Below are positions 18,685 to 28,290 of a DNA stretch of 64,000 nucleotides, piece by piece. The stretch covers positions 1-64,000 of the forward strand of contig JAIEQI010000031.1 of NCBI GenBank assembly GCA_019747875.1, given 5' to 3'. The notes beneath the pieces are model-generated. The model was given only the letters and a program-made list of their open reading frames with translations, was not told the DNA's origin and made no database searches. Within the stretch, counting starts at the first letter, position 1, and each line of letters starts with the position of its first letter. Made by a program: the position numbers and the translations under genes. This stretch comes from Candidatus Obscuribacterales bacterium. GTDB taxonomy: Bacteria > Cyanobacteriota > Vampirovibrionia > Obscuribacterales > Obscuribacteraceae.

Positions 18685-20691
18685 TTACCTCCTTCGGATC
18701 TTTCCCTTCGGTCCGGCAAGACTTAAATCGAATTCGCTTCCTACGATGCGGATCTCCTTTAACTTATCATTTCTCAAAAATGCTGCTCTCATGCCATCTT
18801 CAGCTAGGCTCTCAGTCAAATAACGCTGGTCTCGTGCGTCAATCAGTACTTTTCCAGGCTGATCTTTGCCCAGGTATTTATCGCTACCATCTCTTGCATG
18901 ATCGTAGATAGCGTCCTTAATTCCCCGACTTTCTTTTACTTTTGACATGCATTTGAGTTCCCACTCTAGACCATCCGTTTGCCTCCTGTTGTATGCATCT
19001 GATGGATATGTCCCTTCCTTTGGATTCTTGGTTATTTCCTCACCCTTGGCTCTCAAATATCTGACCGTTTTAGCTTCGTGAATCTCTTTCCAGCCTTCTT
19101 CCATTATCTTGTTCAATTCGTTGGCTTCCAGATTTGTTTTGCTCTCCTTTTCCTCTCTCGCTTCTCGCGATTTATCTCTTCCACGATGAGACTTATTTCG
19201 ATCAGAGAACTTCTCCATTTTCATAGAGTAATCGCCAATTTGGCGGGTTTGTCCGCCTGGTCCTAGAGTTGCTCCATCAGAAACTTGTTTTGGGCCAAGC
19301 TCAATCCTCGGCCATTTCTCATCGAGAGTGCGCACCAAATCATCGAGCTTGTTTGAGCTAATTCCTTTGAGCTTGTCCGCAAAATCTCGGATATCGCTGG
19401 TAAGCTTCCCAGCTATTTTAGATTCGCTTGCGAGACGCCCGGCCTGCGAAAAGGCGGCAGCTTCCTCTGCGGTCCTTGCAACGCTGCCTAATTTACTCAC
19501 CTCACCAATGCCGCCAGCGAGAAGCCCCAAGTTCAGGACCAGCTCCGTTGCCTTTCTAGACTGCTCTTCAAGAGGAGCTGATTTGAACTGTTCAAGTTCA
19601 GCCTTGAACTTTAGGGGAAGGCTGGTAGCAAAGTTGATTGCCATTTGCCGACCTTCCGGGTCGAAATTTTTTCCATAGAGCGGCGATTCTCGATTGAGAG
19701 TAGTACTGTACTGAAGCACAATCCTTGAGAAGTTGGACATCCCGCTGCAAGCATCATGCAGTTTCTGTTTCCCTTCCGGATCGATATTGATTGCACCAAG
19801 AGGACCAACCGCCGCGCCGATTCTCAAAAGGTCGCCCATCGCAATAAGTGCACCAATAGTAGTATCTACAAAACCATGAAACTCCCCTGTCAGAATTTTG
19901 CCAGCGCGCTCCTTTTCTTGTGCCTCGATCTTTAGCGGCATCATTTGTGCAAGCTTGGTCGGTTCCTGTGATTGTGCTGCTTCTGGTCGAGGGGGCGGTC
20001 CGTCGCTGTAAAGACTGCCTGATCTCAAAAAGCGCAAAGCGTTGTCTTCAATCGCTGAGTTGTCTTTTACTACGCTCTGCTGCGAATCTCGGTGAGTAGA
20101 ACTATCCATTGGAGGTCTAACTTCTGCACTGGCTAGCTCCTGTGGGCGAGCCGCTTGCTCTGCAACAGACCGCTCTTGCTGAGGCAGCGCCGCAAGCATT
20201 TCGGTTGGCAATCTGGTTTCAGAAATATTGCCTTGAAGGTGGGCCGGATCCCCGAACTTCGCGCGGAATTCTGCATCCCTAAGTTGCTCTTTCTCTAGTT
20301 TTTCTTGCGTCGCCATGTGCTCGAAATGCTCAGCTGCCGACTGCATCTTGTTGACTTCAGTGGAGGGTGACTCCTCGGGGTTGATTTTAGCTGTTGGCGT
20401 AAATCCAAATTTACTGATTCCGCTAGAGTTTTCTTCCTTGGGCTTCTGAAAGTTTTTTTTTGAGTCTGCCGTATACTGCTCAACATTTTGCGATACATCA
20501 ACACGGCTATTCTGATCGGCACGTTGCTGCTGTGCCTCGAACGCATCCTCGCGTCTTTCTGGACGAGGTTGCTCGCTATCATTTGGCTGGTTGTTCACCC
20601 CAGGTGCCATAACTATACCGCTTCGTGCTACTCCTATTATGCCCTGATGTGGACGGAATCCTTTCCCAGCGTATCTGCGGGACCTGGGCAT
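18685..20691 (-). CDS. Polymorphic toxin with CdiA-CT-like nuclease tip
   Basis: 668 aa; the true start may be the internal Met of MAPGVNNQPN (20610), as neither start has a good ribosome-binding site. Residues 30-240 are disordered and Gln/Glu/Pro-rich; the middle (about 265-420) has a Gly/Ala-rich hydrophobic pretoxin-like part (FVDTTIGALIAMGDLLRIGAAVGPLG). The last about 130 residues (EAKTVRYLRAKGEEI...SDAYNRRQTDGLEWELKCMSK...ARDQRYL) match the CdiA C-terminal nuclease layout: LAxxGxxV, then a D...E-x-K core (ELK near residue 577). Such toxins cleave tRNA or DNA in neighbouring cells. No two-partner secretion signal is seen, so the delivery route is unknown. Confidence 0.75.
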   Translation of the reverse strand: MPRSRRYAGKGFRPHQGIIGVARSGIVMAPGVNNQPNDSEQPRPERREDAFEAQQQRADQNSRVDVSQNVEQYTADSKKNFQKPKEENSSGISKFGFTPTAKINPEESPSTEVNKMQSAAEHFEHMATQEKLEKEQLRDAEFRAKFGDPAHLQGNISETRLPTEMLAALPQQERSVAEQAARPQELASAEVRPPMDSSTHRDSQQSVVKDNSAIEDNALRFLRSGSLYSDGPPPRPEAAQSQEPTKLAQMMPLKIEAQEKERAGKILTGEFHGFVDTTIGALIAMGDLLRIGAAVGPLGAINIDPEGKQKLHDACSGMSNFSRIVLQYSTTLNRESPLYGKNFDPEGRQMAINFATSLPLKFKAELEQFKSAPLEEQSRKATELVLNLGLLAGGIGEVSKLGSVARTAEEAAAFSQAGRLASESKIAGKLTSDIRDFADKLKGISSNKLDDLVRTLDEKWPRIELGPKQVSDGATLGPGGQTRQIGDYSMKMEKFSDRNKSHRGRDKSREAREEKESKTNLEANELNKIMEEGWKEIHEAKTVRYLRAKGEEITKNPKEGTYPSDAYNRRQTDGLEWELKCMSKVKESRGIKDAIYDHARDGSDKYLGKDQPGKVLIDARDQRYLTESLAEDGMRAAFLRNDKLKEIRIVGSEFDLSLAGPKGKIRRR

Positions 20692-20757
20692 CTACCGCGT
20701 GAACGACGCAACTCCACATGCTCCTTACTGTCTATTCCTCAACCACTCAGCTCTCAT

Positions 20758-22587
20758 TTAGTGGTTTTCGCCAAGCGAACATCGAATGATACTCTCGTAA
20801 TTCTGAAGTAAGTCTGTACAAGAAATTTCGTCTATTGCTCCGGTAGAAAGCAAGATGCTGGCACCCATGTCGGGAGAGCAAAGCGTTGAACCTGTGACTT
20901 TGCGGTTGAGATGCCAGCTCCAATTCCACCGAAAGAAATAGGATATCTTGACACAGTCAGAAACTAGAATCTGGGTTTCAATTCCTTTCTCTCCAAAATC
21001 GACCGCTACATCCATCGCTGGGAAACTTGTTGCTGAGGCTTCAATTCTCAAGTCCGATTTAGTTCCAGCAGCGGTGGAATGAATGGGTGAAGGCAGGGCT
21101 GGGTTCCAAGAGTATTTGAATTGCCCAAAAAGAAGGTACGGAAGATCCGGCTCCTTTGACAGCGTCCGCTCTCTTATTTCACTAATCCATTGTCCTTGCC
21201 ATTCAGCAAGTACGTTGAGAGGAATCGAAAATTGAAAATCGAGCTCCGCAGCAGGGAAAGTTATCGTGAGGAAGTCCGCATTCACAGCGACTTTGGTATC
21301 AGTACTCCAGCGGAAGCTCAGCATGAGTCCCTCGTCATCGTCACCAATGTAGCTTGCTCTAAAGCTATATCTATCCAGTTCCACAATAAGACGGCTTCGG
21401 GAGTATCCACGTTCTGACCGCGCGTCCATCCTCTTTGACCGAGCTGCCATCTTCGAAAGATCAATTGTTCTTACTGTTCCTGGCGCCTTAGAGAGAAGTT
21501 CGACCAGAGGAAAGAAAGGTTCCTCGACTTCATACTCCACGGCAAATTCCATGCCGTGACCACTGCTACGATAAGAGTTGAACCACTCTGTGAAACTAGC
21601 ATGGACCAAGATCGGCTTGTCCGCTCCGCGACTGTAGCGAAATACAGGCGGATTAACGTCACCTTCTGCTGTGTCAAAAAACAGGAATAGGTCAGCATCA
21701 CGTAAAAGGAAAACGAAGTCGGTTTCCTTCAATTGGTATTCACAGTGACTATCTCTGAGCATTAACTTGGCTAGTTGCTGCATTGTTCGCAACTCAGCCA
21801 AATGCCACTCACAATCGTCCAAGTACCCGGGACTTGCAATTCCCAGTTTCTCAAGGAAACAACGATACGAAAGAGGCAAGAACAAACCTAGATCATCCTC
21901 AAGATCATTTATCTCCTCTTCACTGCATCCAATGAGCGCACCTTCTGCCACTACTCCATAATGGGGGAGGGCGAACGCAAGCGAACGGGAAGCAACGTCC
22001 GAACACCGGATTTCCTGCCCTTTGAACACTCGACGAAAGGTTTTGCCGTCATCATCATGCTCGGAGTCGGCGTGCAACTTCCCGGTCTTGCTCGCAAGAT
22101 ATTCCAGAGCTTGATTAGCATAGAGACTGAAACATGTAGAAAAACTATCGAAGCACTGCCGGAAGTTCTCATCTCCATCTTGCACGACATAAATCGGCGG
22201 ATCCTCGCCCTCATCACAGTTGAAGAATAGGCAATACCCAGCAATTTCCGCCAGAAAGAAGAAAGCATTTTGCGGAACTGAAATCATGCGTTTCCGTGAA
22301 AAGCAAAAGTAGTCATCGGATTTGGCCTGCAATTCGAGCAAGCTTAATGACGCCTGCTTTACCCAGCTCAATGCATAGTATTCCCATGATTCACAAGATG
22401 CGAATTCGGCACATCTCTTTCCCATTACGGCGAGGAAGTCTTTGTATGCTTGTGGCAAGCGAACACCAAAACGACTCTCGATGTGAGTAATTTCCTCTTT
22501 CGAGCATCCGAATGAATAAATGCCAAATTCGGCCAATCGCGCACAGAACTGCGCTGGCACGATGTGTGAAACAGTGTTCTGGTCCAT
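20758..22587 (-). CDS. Tandem SUKH (SMI1/KNR4) immunity-type protein
   Basis: 609 aa. Two SUKH domains: residues about 25-160 (FGCSKEEITHIESRFGVRLPQAYKDFLAVMG... YCLFFNCDEGEDPPIYVV) and about 205-345 (IGCSEEEINDLEDDLGLFLPLSYRCFLEKLG... LFLFFDTAEGDVNPPVF). SUKH domains are a leading immunity fold that neutralises many nuclease and deaminase toxins. The C-terminal about 240 residues are a beta-rich domain I do not recognise. It sits between two toxin-like proteins, 3 bp from the upstream gene and 66 bp from the downstream toxin. The fused domains suggest poly-immunity. Confidence 0.8.
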   Translation of the reverse strand: MDQNTVSHIVPAQFCARLAEFGIYSFGCSKEEITHIESRFGVRLPQAYKDFLAVMGKRCAEFASCESWEYYALSWVKQASLSLLELQAKSDDYFCFSRKRMISVPQNAFFFLAEIAGYCLFFNCDEGEDPPIYVVQDGDENFRQCFDSFSTCFSLYANQALEYLASKTGKLHADSEHDDDGKTFRRVFKGQEIRCSDVASRSLAFALPHYGVVAEGALIGCSEEEINDLEDDLGLFLPLSYRCFLEKLGIASPGYLDDCEWHLAELRTMQQLAKLMLRDSHCEYQLKETDFVFLLRDADLFLFFDTAEGDVNPPVFRYSRGADKPILVHASFTEWFNSYRSSGHGMEFAVEYEVEEPFFPLVELLSKAPGTVRTIDLSKMAARSKRMDARSERGYSRSRLIVELDRYSFRASYIGDDDEGLMLSFRWSTDTKVAVNADFLTITFPAAELDFQFSIPLNVLAEWQGQWISEIRERTLSKEPDLPYLLFGQFKYSWNPALPSPIHSTAAGTKSDLRIEASATSFPAMDVAVDFGEKGIETQILVSDCVKISYFFRWNWSWHLNRKVTGSTLCSPDMGASILLSTGAIDEISCTDLLQNYESIIRCSLGENH

Positions 22588-22590
22588 CCG

Positions 22591-23058
22591 TTACCGCCTA
22601 TGTACGCGCTTGAACGCCGACAACGCAGCGCCTGATCTTGACTTTGGCATAACGGGTTTCCTGTGTTGCTTATTACGCTTAAGCAGCATGTAGCGATATT
22701 TTGCGCTGAATGGCTCGCGGAGTTCTTCCGGCACTTGGCTCACGAGAAATTCAACCATTTCGAGCATCGGCTGGATGGGGGCAGCCTGAATTCGTTCAAG
22801 GGAAAGCAATGCGATCCAAAAGGTCGATCTAAACAAATGATCCACGCCCAGAATATTCTCGTAGTACGCTGCTGTTAAGAGCGCCAGCGCATACCTCTCA
22901 TGCTCATCAATTGGAAGGCACTTAGCAATGGACTTCTGCCAATTTCGCTGAAATATCCAAATAGGAATACGTGATCCATGGAGATTCGTTTGAAGTGTAC
23001 ATAGCTTGGCAGACTTCAATTCTCGAAGCGTGTCGCCATAAATTTGGAAAGTGGTCAT
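22591..23058 (-). CDS. Hypothetical protein, possible immunity partner
   Basis: 155 aa, basic C-terminus (RYMLLKRNKQHRKPVMPKSRSG). Its start overlaps the stop of the 747-aa toxin-like gene by 4 bp, so it is translationally coupled. The spacing argues for an immunity or chaperone role for that protein, but no family is recognised. Its basic charge is unusual for an immunity protein to a nuclease. Confidence 0.5.
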   Translation of the reverse strand: MTTFQIYGDTLRELKSAKLCTLQTNLHGSRIPIWIFQRNWQKSIAKCLPIDEHERYALALLTAAYYENILGVDHLFRSTFWIALLSLERIQAAPIQPMLEMVEFLVSQVPEELREPFSAKYRYMLLKRNKQHRKPVMPKSRSGAALSAFKRVHRR

Positions 23059-25298
23059 TTTGATACTCCGAGAAATTCATCAATACGCTCTTGCCAGTGT
23101 GAGAAAAAGTTGTGCTTGACGAGTTCAGCGACTTTGGAAGGAACTCCGATTGATTGTTTTGAGGCTGAGCCACTTAGTTTGTATGTTATGAACAAAACGT
23201 CGTCGTCATGTGCGGTGCATTCAAGGACTTTCAGCCAAGTTCCTTGAAACTTTGTTTCGAGGGAAACAAGGTATTGTCCTGAGGTTAGACTGCCCATTTC
23301 CTGCCGCCTAGCAGTGTTGGACAGCAGGGTTGTTCGGGGTCCTAACAGCTTGTTGTGTTCTCCAATCTGGTTGACGATTTCTCTTTGCTCTTGCATGGGT
23401 TTCGTTTTGCGATTCTTGCGCCTTGGAGTGGCGTCGTTTGAGTTAGGCGTTCCGTCTGCTGATTCCTTTGCCGGTTGTGTGTCGTCATCAGCTTCGTTGT
23501 CCGATGTTTGTGAATCGGTTTGCACCACGGTAACGTCCGATTCTGCTGACGGTTCAACTCCTTTGCTTGGAATGATTTTGTCCTGTTGAATAAACTCTGC
23601 TTTGGCGATCGGTCTAGTTTTGGAATCGTCAATCGGTTTAGTCTTGGCGTCTGCCGCTTTATCAGATTCCGCTAATCTTGTTTTCTCAGAAAGTAGCGTT
23701 TTGTCAGCAAGCACAGTTTTTTCGCTTCCAAGCTTATCACCGGCTTTCACAATTAAGTCAGGCAGCTTCAACGGAGTATTTGATTTGTCGCCGCGTACAT
23801 CAATGTTGGTGTTCTTGTCGGTCGAAACAAGCTGAGTTGCTTTGACAATAGTTTCGAATATGGAGCTGAGTTTTGTTTGAAAGTCTTGTCGAAGATCTTC
23901 GAATTTAATCGGCGACTTTCCTTGTCCCCACGAGACCAACAGATCAATCTGCTTCGGCTCAAGCTGCTTAATACGCTTAGCGATTTTGTCATCTGCAACG
24001 GGCAGGTTATCAGCTTTATTGTCCTTGACCTTCGTGGCTATATCTACGAGCTTATCTTTCTGAGCCAGCTGAAATTTATCGAGGTTAGCTTTAAGAGTCG
24101 GTTCAATGCGCCCTTTGATTGCGGAGTCGATAGCTTTGCTCGGTTCCAGTTTCGAGTTCGGTTCTCTAACTTCAGGGCGCTTGCCGATAGCGAGAATAGC
24201 AGGGATAAGCGAAACCATTGAGAACGGATTTTTGCCTTTTCCAATGTCGCCAAGCTGATCTATGATGTCGGTGCGCTTGACAGGATTTTTCGGGGTGAAC
24301 GTAAACGGCTCAGATAGCCCTTGCAAGGGAGACACTAAACCAGCTTTTCCATCATGCAGTGACCTTAAAATCTCTGGTCGTAATTGAGAAAGTGGCTCAG
24401 GCTTGATTTGCAGACCTTCAATCGGTTTTTGAATGGAACCTTCTAGCGAAGGCTTGAACAGTTGTCTCGAATCGCGGCTATTGATGAACTCACGCCCGTA
24501 CTCAACAGTGTTTGGCTGTGCGGATATTGTGCGATCAATTCTCTGAGTATAGATGTCTTGCGGAACGCTTGTTCGTTCCATTTCTGGCCGAGTTGGTGTA
24601 ACAGAAATGTGCTCAACTTTGGCTGTTTTGGATTCAGAGGGCTCTTGCACTTTTGCTGGTATTCCCAATGATTGTGCTGCACGCTCTAAATAGTTCTTTT
24701 GCGACTCAAAGTTTTGCTTTTGGGATTCATAAAACTCCTTCATGGAATGAGGAGCGTCAGCTTTCGGTGCCGACGCCGAATGTTCGACCTTCGGACCTTC
24801 ACTTCTCGGCTCAACTTTGGTCGGTTCTGGTGATTTGTAGTTGTTCTCGGCAGGTTTTGTGCTCGTTGACAAATATCGCTCTGGGCTTATTCCCGCAGGC
24901 GGATTGCCAGTTCGTTCGGCAGTTACTTGGATTGGTTTGCCAGCCTCGGTACCATCATTCTTGATTGGTTGCCATTGCGTGATGTTGCCGCGTTCATTCA
25001 AAGTGCCTTTGTACAGCTGACCATCATTAGTTTGAAGAATTGGTGTACCGTTGGCAGTCGTGTGTTCTTTTCCAACAAGGGCAGCTGATGGACCATCGGT
25101 TTTGTAAGTCATGTCATGCGGCGTTTTGAATGCTTGTCGAGCTTGAGCAGCTGCAGTTTGATGATCGATTTGACGATTGCCGGTCTGCGCCGGGATGATT
25201 TCGGTGCCTGCAGGATTTAGTTTCTGCTCTGGCTGAACAGTACCATCAGTGGGAGTGTTAGTATTATCGCTATGCCGTGCAGCAACTCGTTTGGTCAT
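23055..25298 (-). CDS. Large polymorphic-toxin-like protein
   Basis: 747 aa. A long disordered, Thr/Pro/Lys/Glu-rich region (residues 1-300) includes a beta segment (PILQTNDGQLYKGTLNERGNITQW). It is followed by helical and charged segments with Lys/Asp/Thr repeats (VLADKTLLSEKTRLAESDKAADAK) and a compact C-terminal domain of about 110 residues (KLLGPRTTLLSNTARRQE... FHWQERIDEFLG). The N-terminus resembles that of the 668-aa toxin in composition. The C-terminal tip would be the effector if this is a toxin; its type is not recognised. It starts one base from the stop of the upstream secreted TPR gene. Confidence 0.6.
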   Translation of the reverse strand: MTKRVAARHSDNTNTPTDGTVQPEQKLNPAGTEIIPAQTGNRQIDHQTAAAQARQAFKTPHDMTYKTDGPSAALVGKEHTTANGTPILQTNDGQLYKGTLNERGNITQWQPIKNDGTEAGKPIQVTAERTGNPPAGISPERYLSTSTKPAENNYKSPEPTKVEPRSEGPKVEHSASAPKADAPHSMKEFYESQKQNFESQKNYLERAAQSLGIPAKVQEPSESKTAKVEHISVTPTRPEMERTSVPQDIYTQRIDRTISAQPNTVEYGREFINSRDSRQLFKPSLEGSIQKPIEGLQIKPEPLSQLRPEILRSLHDGKAGLVSPLQGLSEPFTFTPKNPVKRTDIIDQLGDIGKGKNPFSMVSLIPAILAIGKRPEVREPNSKLEPSKAIDSAIKGRIEPTLKANLDKFQLAQKDKLVDIATKVKDNKADNLPVADDKIAKRIKQLEPKQIDLLVSWGQGKSPIKFEDLRQDFQTKLSSIFETIVKATQLVSTDKNTNIDVRGDKSNTPLKLPDLIVKAGDKLGSEKTVLADKTLLSEKTRLAESDKAADAKTKPIDDSKTRPIAKAEFIQQDKIIPSKGVEPSAESDVTVVQTDSQTSDNEADDDTQPAKESADGTPNSNDATPRRKNRKTKPMQEQREIVNQIGEHNKLLGPRTTLLSNTARRQEMGSLTSGQYLVSLETKFQGTWLKVLECTAHDDDVLFITYKLSGSASKQSIGVPSKVAELVKHNFFSHWQERIDEFLGVSK

Positions 25299-25888
25299 TA
25301 TCGAATCCTCGATAACTTGTCCAAATCACTTTTTATGGTTTCCTGAATGAAATTGTCATTCTTTGCTGCAGGCATTTTCGCTGCTCTGGAAATCAGTTGC
25401 TGAGCATCCGCCTTCCTACCCATGTCGATATATAGTTCTGCAAGAGTTAACAAAGGAAGAGGATCCGCTGGTGACAGCGCAATGGCCTTTTTAGTGTTTG
25501 CTTCAGCACCTTTGAAGTCTTTTAAGATCTTCAACTCGTCGGCCAAATTGTTGTAACCATCGGCCCATGATGGTTCTAGTTCAATTGCTTTGCGAAATTC
25601 TTTGACTGCTTCAACGTGTTTGGACAAACCAGACAAGGCCGCCCCGCGATTGGAATGCATGCTAGCGTCAAAAGGATAGATGGTGATCGCTCTATCATAT
25701 TGGTTCAGCGCGTCTTGATACTTACCTTGAGTCAACAACTTCGCCGCAGCATCGGCCTTTGGCAGAGACCTACGATAATTAGCCGGATCGCCTTTGCCAG
25801 GGAAGCTGTGCCCATCGTATGACCATGCACCGACAGTAGTCGACGCAACCATCAAAAGGGCAGATAAAAAAGTCTGAAAAGTCTTCAT
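25298..25888 (-). CDS. Secreted TPR-repeat protein, first gene of the toxin operon
   Basis: 196 aa. Signal peptide at residues 1-22 (SALLMVASTTVGAWSYDG). Three to four TPR units at about 45-170 (YQDALNQYDRAITIYPFDASMHSNRGAAL, HVEAVKEFRKAIELEPSWADGYNNLA, FKGAEANTKKAIALSPADPLPLLTLAELY). Likely periplasmic protein-binding scaffold. Its stop overlaps the start of the 747-aa gene by one base, so the two are probably co-translated. Confidence 0.8.
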   Translation of the reverse strand: MKTFQTFLSALLMVASTTVGAWSYDGHSFPGKGDPANYRRSLPKADAAAKLLTQGKYQDALNQYDRAITIYPFDASMHSNRGAALSGLSKHVEAVKEFRKAIELEPSWADGYNNLADELKILKDFKGAEANTKKAIALSPADPLPLLTLAELYIDMGRKADAQQLISRAAKMPAAKNDNFIQETIKSDLDKLSRIR

Positions 25889-26013
25889 ACACTACCTATT
25901 CCCCGAGTTCTAAGGAGTATAGACGGCGAATCTGAAAATTGTTTGAAATCGACGATTATTGTCAGCCAGTATACAAATTGGAGCACCAATGCAACGGCTT
26001 CTCGATTTGCCGA

Positions 26014-27480
26014 TTACCAGATTTGCGGTTCGCGGTTCTCCTTTTCCTTGATCCAGCGGCGTATGCGATCATGCTCGTCCTTGGACATTTGATCGACGAC
26101 CCATCTTTCTCCAGTGCGGTACTTCTCAGAAATGACCTGTAAGGTCTCTAGCTCGTCCGTCCTGCTGTAGATCAACTTGCCTAAGGGTGATTTGACCTCG
26201 ATGGGTTTATTGATGTCTCTATTCAATCTTTTTTGAAAGATCCAGAACCAGAGTCTCTTATTCTCCGCCTCGGATAAAAGGTTCTTGCTCACCCTTGCAG
26301 TCTTCTCAAGAAATTCCAAGTCATCCGTCGGCAGGCACGTCATTTGTTCGCCGGTCTTTAGAGGAACTAAAACAGGCTGCTCACGACGCTTGCTTGCAAT
26401 CCATCTGTTGAGAGTCTTCTCTTCCGCAGCGTTGAGATAAACGTCGCCAGCATCATTTTGCTTCACTAGCTTCTCAAGTTCAGAAAGTTTGCTCTCTTTG
26501 CTGAAGGTTTTATTGTTATCGGCATCGAATTCAACTTCAATCCTAGTGATCTTGTGGGATTTTGCGGTAGAAACACGGTCGACCTTTTCGCTTTCTTTCT
26601 GCCATTTTTCCCAGCTATCGATCCATTCCCCTAGCATCTTTCGCTGGCGCTTGCTGATCTGATCCTGCAAGAACCCTGCGTCATATTCTTGGCATAACTC
26701 CAGGAGTTCTTCTTTTGAACTTCTGGATGTATATTCATCGGGGACAAACGTGTGATAGACGGTAATCGTTGCGCTTCGTTTTTCTTCGATCTGTTTTTTC
26801 CGCTTGTGCTCTTTTTGCAGTTGCTTCAATTTCTGTTCGGATGAAACAGGCTCGCCGATCAGATTTAGTTCATAGTCTTTCTTTTCCGCTTCAGATTTTC
26901 CTTTGCCTGGCTGGTCGATTTTTTTGACCGGCAGCCCCAACTTTGTAAAAAGCTGCATAAGTTTGCTTGGCTGAGCACGCTGTTTTTCCGGCGAGACTTC
27001 AACGTCTTTGATTCGGTCTACGATCTCATCACCGGTCTCACGAACGAAATCATAGTCGTCCTTTTTCAATCGAAGACGATGACCGTCCTTGTCTTTCCCA
27101 GAAATAATAATGTGCGCGTGCTGATGCTCTGTGTTGTCGTGGATGACCGCCCAGAACTCCAGCTGACCACCTTTCTTTTGTCCAAGCCTTTTCATGACCG
27201 AGCGAGTAAACTCGTGCATGTCGACAGACTGCTCTCCTGGACTCAAAATAAGTTTGTGAACGAGTACGCCTTTGTGATTTAGCTTTTCTATCTTCTCTTT
27301 TACTTCATCAGGTTTTATGTTTTGTCGTTTAGCATCAAAGAAGGTTCTCTTTTCCTGCTCTTTATCTTTGCCAGGGCGGAACGCCACATAATTGGCATGC
27401 GCTTTTGCTTTCGCTTTGCCCGCGCCGCCCGATTTGATGTAGCTGTGCTTAACCACTGTCCGCGTGCTAATCTTTGTCAT
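26014..27480 (-). CDS. Conjugative relaxase / mobilisation nuclease with C-terminal repeats
   Basis: 488 aa from ATG 27480 (an upstream TTG adds two residues). The N-terminal about 180 residues are a MobA/VirD2-type relaxase: YIKSGGAGKAKAKAHANYVAFR, and the metal-binding histidines in VIHDNTEHQHAHIIISGKDKDG (about 110-128). It should nick one strand at oriT and lead transfer when a helper conjugation system is present. After a linker (about 180-245) come four diverged repeats of 45-65 residues, each with a (L)xELxxL helix and a closing W-I (KMLGEWIDSW, LNRWIASKR, LWFWIFQKR, IRRWIKEKE). It overlaps mobC by 14 bp. A piece of repeats 1-2 is duplicated at 8320-8580. Confidence 0.85.
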   Translation of the reverse strand: MTKISTRTVVKHSYIKSGGAGKAKAKAHANYVAFRPGKDKEQEKRTFFDAKRQNIKPDEVKEKIEKLNHKGVLVHKLILSPGEQSVDMHEFTRSVMKRLGQKKGGQLEFWAVIHDNTEHQHAHIIISGKDKDGHRLRLKKDDYDFVRETGDEIVDRIKDVEVSPEKQRAQPSKLMQLFTKLGLPVKKIDQPGKGKSEAEKKDYELNLIGEPVSSEQKLKQLQKEHKRKKQIEEKRSATITVYHTFVPDEYTSRSSKEELLELCQEYDAGFLQDQISKRQRKMLGEWIDSWEKWQKESEKVDRVSTAKSHKITRIEVEFDADNNKTFSKESKLSELEKLVKQNDAGDVYLNAAEEKTLNRWIASKRREQPVLVPLKTGEQMTCLPTDDLEFLEKTARVSKNLLSEAENKRLWFWIFQKRLNRDINKPIEVKSPLGKLIYSRTDELETLQVISEKYRTGERWVVDQMSKDEHDRIRRWIKEKENREPQIW

Positions 27481-27862
27481 CTGCAAGCAACTCGACTATT
27501 TCTTTTTCGGCTTTACTGATTCGCGCTTTGACTCGTTTAACAGCATTGCTGTATGCCTCTTTGAATTGATCTTTGCCGACATCATCCATTGTCGAATGCA
27601 TAAAATGGGCCAGTGTCGCTGTGTCCAATGCAACTTTTGCAAGCAACGAGCAAATGCGATTTGTTGATTTTTTCAGATCATCACGATAGGTATTTTCGAA
27701 CTCTTTCGAGTCTAGTCGATCATGGTTCTCGATGTAAAAAAGTATCGCTTCGCGGGCAACTTCGGTCGAAGTTTTGCCACTTTTGAGGACAAGTTTTCTG
27801 TATTTTTCCTGAGATTCCTTATCCAGTCTCGTTCTTATTAAATCTGTCCGTGCATATTTCAT
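27467..27862 (-). CDS. mobC: MobC-like relaxosome accessory protein
   Basis: 131 aa. The N-terminal about 50 residues (RTDLIRTRLDKESQEKYRKLVLKSGKTSTEVAREAILFYI) fit a ribbon-helix-helix DNA-binding domain; the rest is a long charged helix. It sits directly upstream of and overlaps the relaxase, the usual arrangement of a relaxosome protein that binds oriT and helps strand opening. GGGAG lies about a dozen bases before the start. It probably also represses its own promoter, as RHH proteins often do. Confidence 0.75.
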   Translation of the reverse strand: MKYARTDLIRTRLDKESQEKYRKLVLKSGKTSTEVAREAILFYIENHDRLDSKEFENTYRDDLKKSTNRICSLLAKVALDTATLAHFMHSTMDDVGKDQFKEAYSNAVKRVKARISKAEKEIVELLADDKD

Positions 27863-27929
27863 AGGGCTTGTAAATCTCCCTTAGGCAGGCTATTATTGCC
27901 TTTGTGGCTTCCAGATTGGCAACTAATTC

Positions 27930-28085
27930 TTATTGGAGCCTAGATAAACTATTGTAGCAGAAACGATTCTGGCAATGGGAGCACGCCAGAATTTCGTTGG
28001 AGCCTAGATAAAGCATTGGTACTACTTGATTCTTAGATGCGGGAGCATCGTCTTTATCCTGCCTTAACTCGTAAACGAGTTTGCG
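27930..28085. other. oriT: Candidate origin of transfer (oriT)
   Basis: It lies just upstream of mobC. The 16-bp direct repeat TTGGAGCCTAGATAAA occurs at 27933-27948 and 27997-28012. Between them is a perfect inverted repeat ATTCTGGC / GCCAGAAT (27966-27973, 27985-27992) that extends by four more pairs across a bulge. Two further hairpins follow: GATGC/GCATC at 28036-28049 and AACTCGT/ACGAGTT at 28066-28081. Repeats plus hairpins next to relaxosome genes are what an oriT looks like; the nick site is not identified. Confidence 0.6.
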
Positions 28086-28290
28086 GCTCTCCGAGGGGTT
28101 AATTGCGGCTCGTTGCCAACTCGCCTCGGCTCGCTAACGCTCGAAGGAACGATGTTTCTCTAGATTTCTTTGTTTGGATGCATCGCAATCAATATTTATA
28201 TGCATGTCCGGTTGTGCAGCTAGATGACCAAGGCTTTCCCTAGTTACTTGCGCGAAAAGACTGCTGAGGCTTCGCTACTGAATGTCCGAA

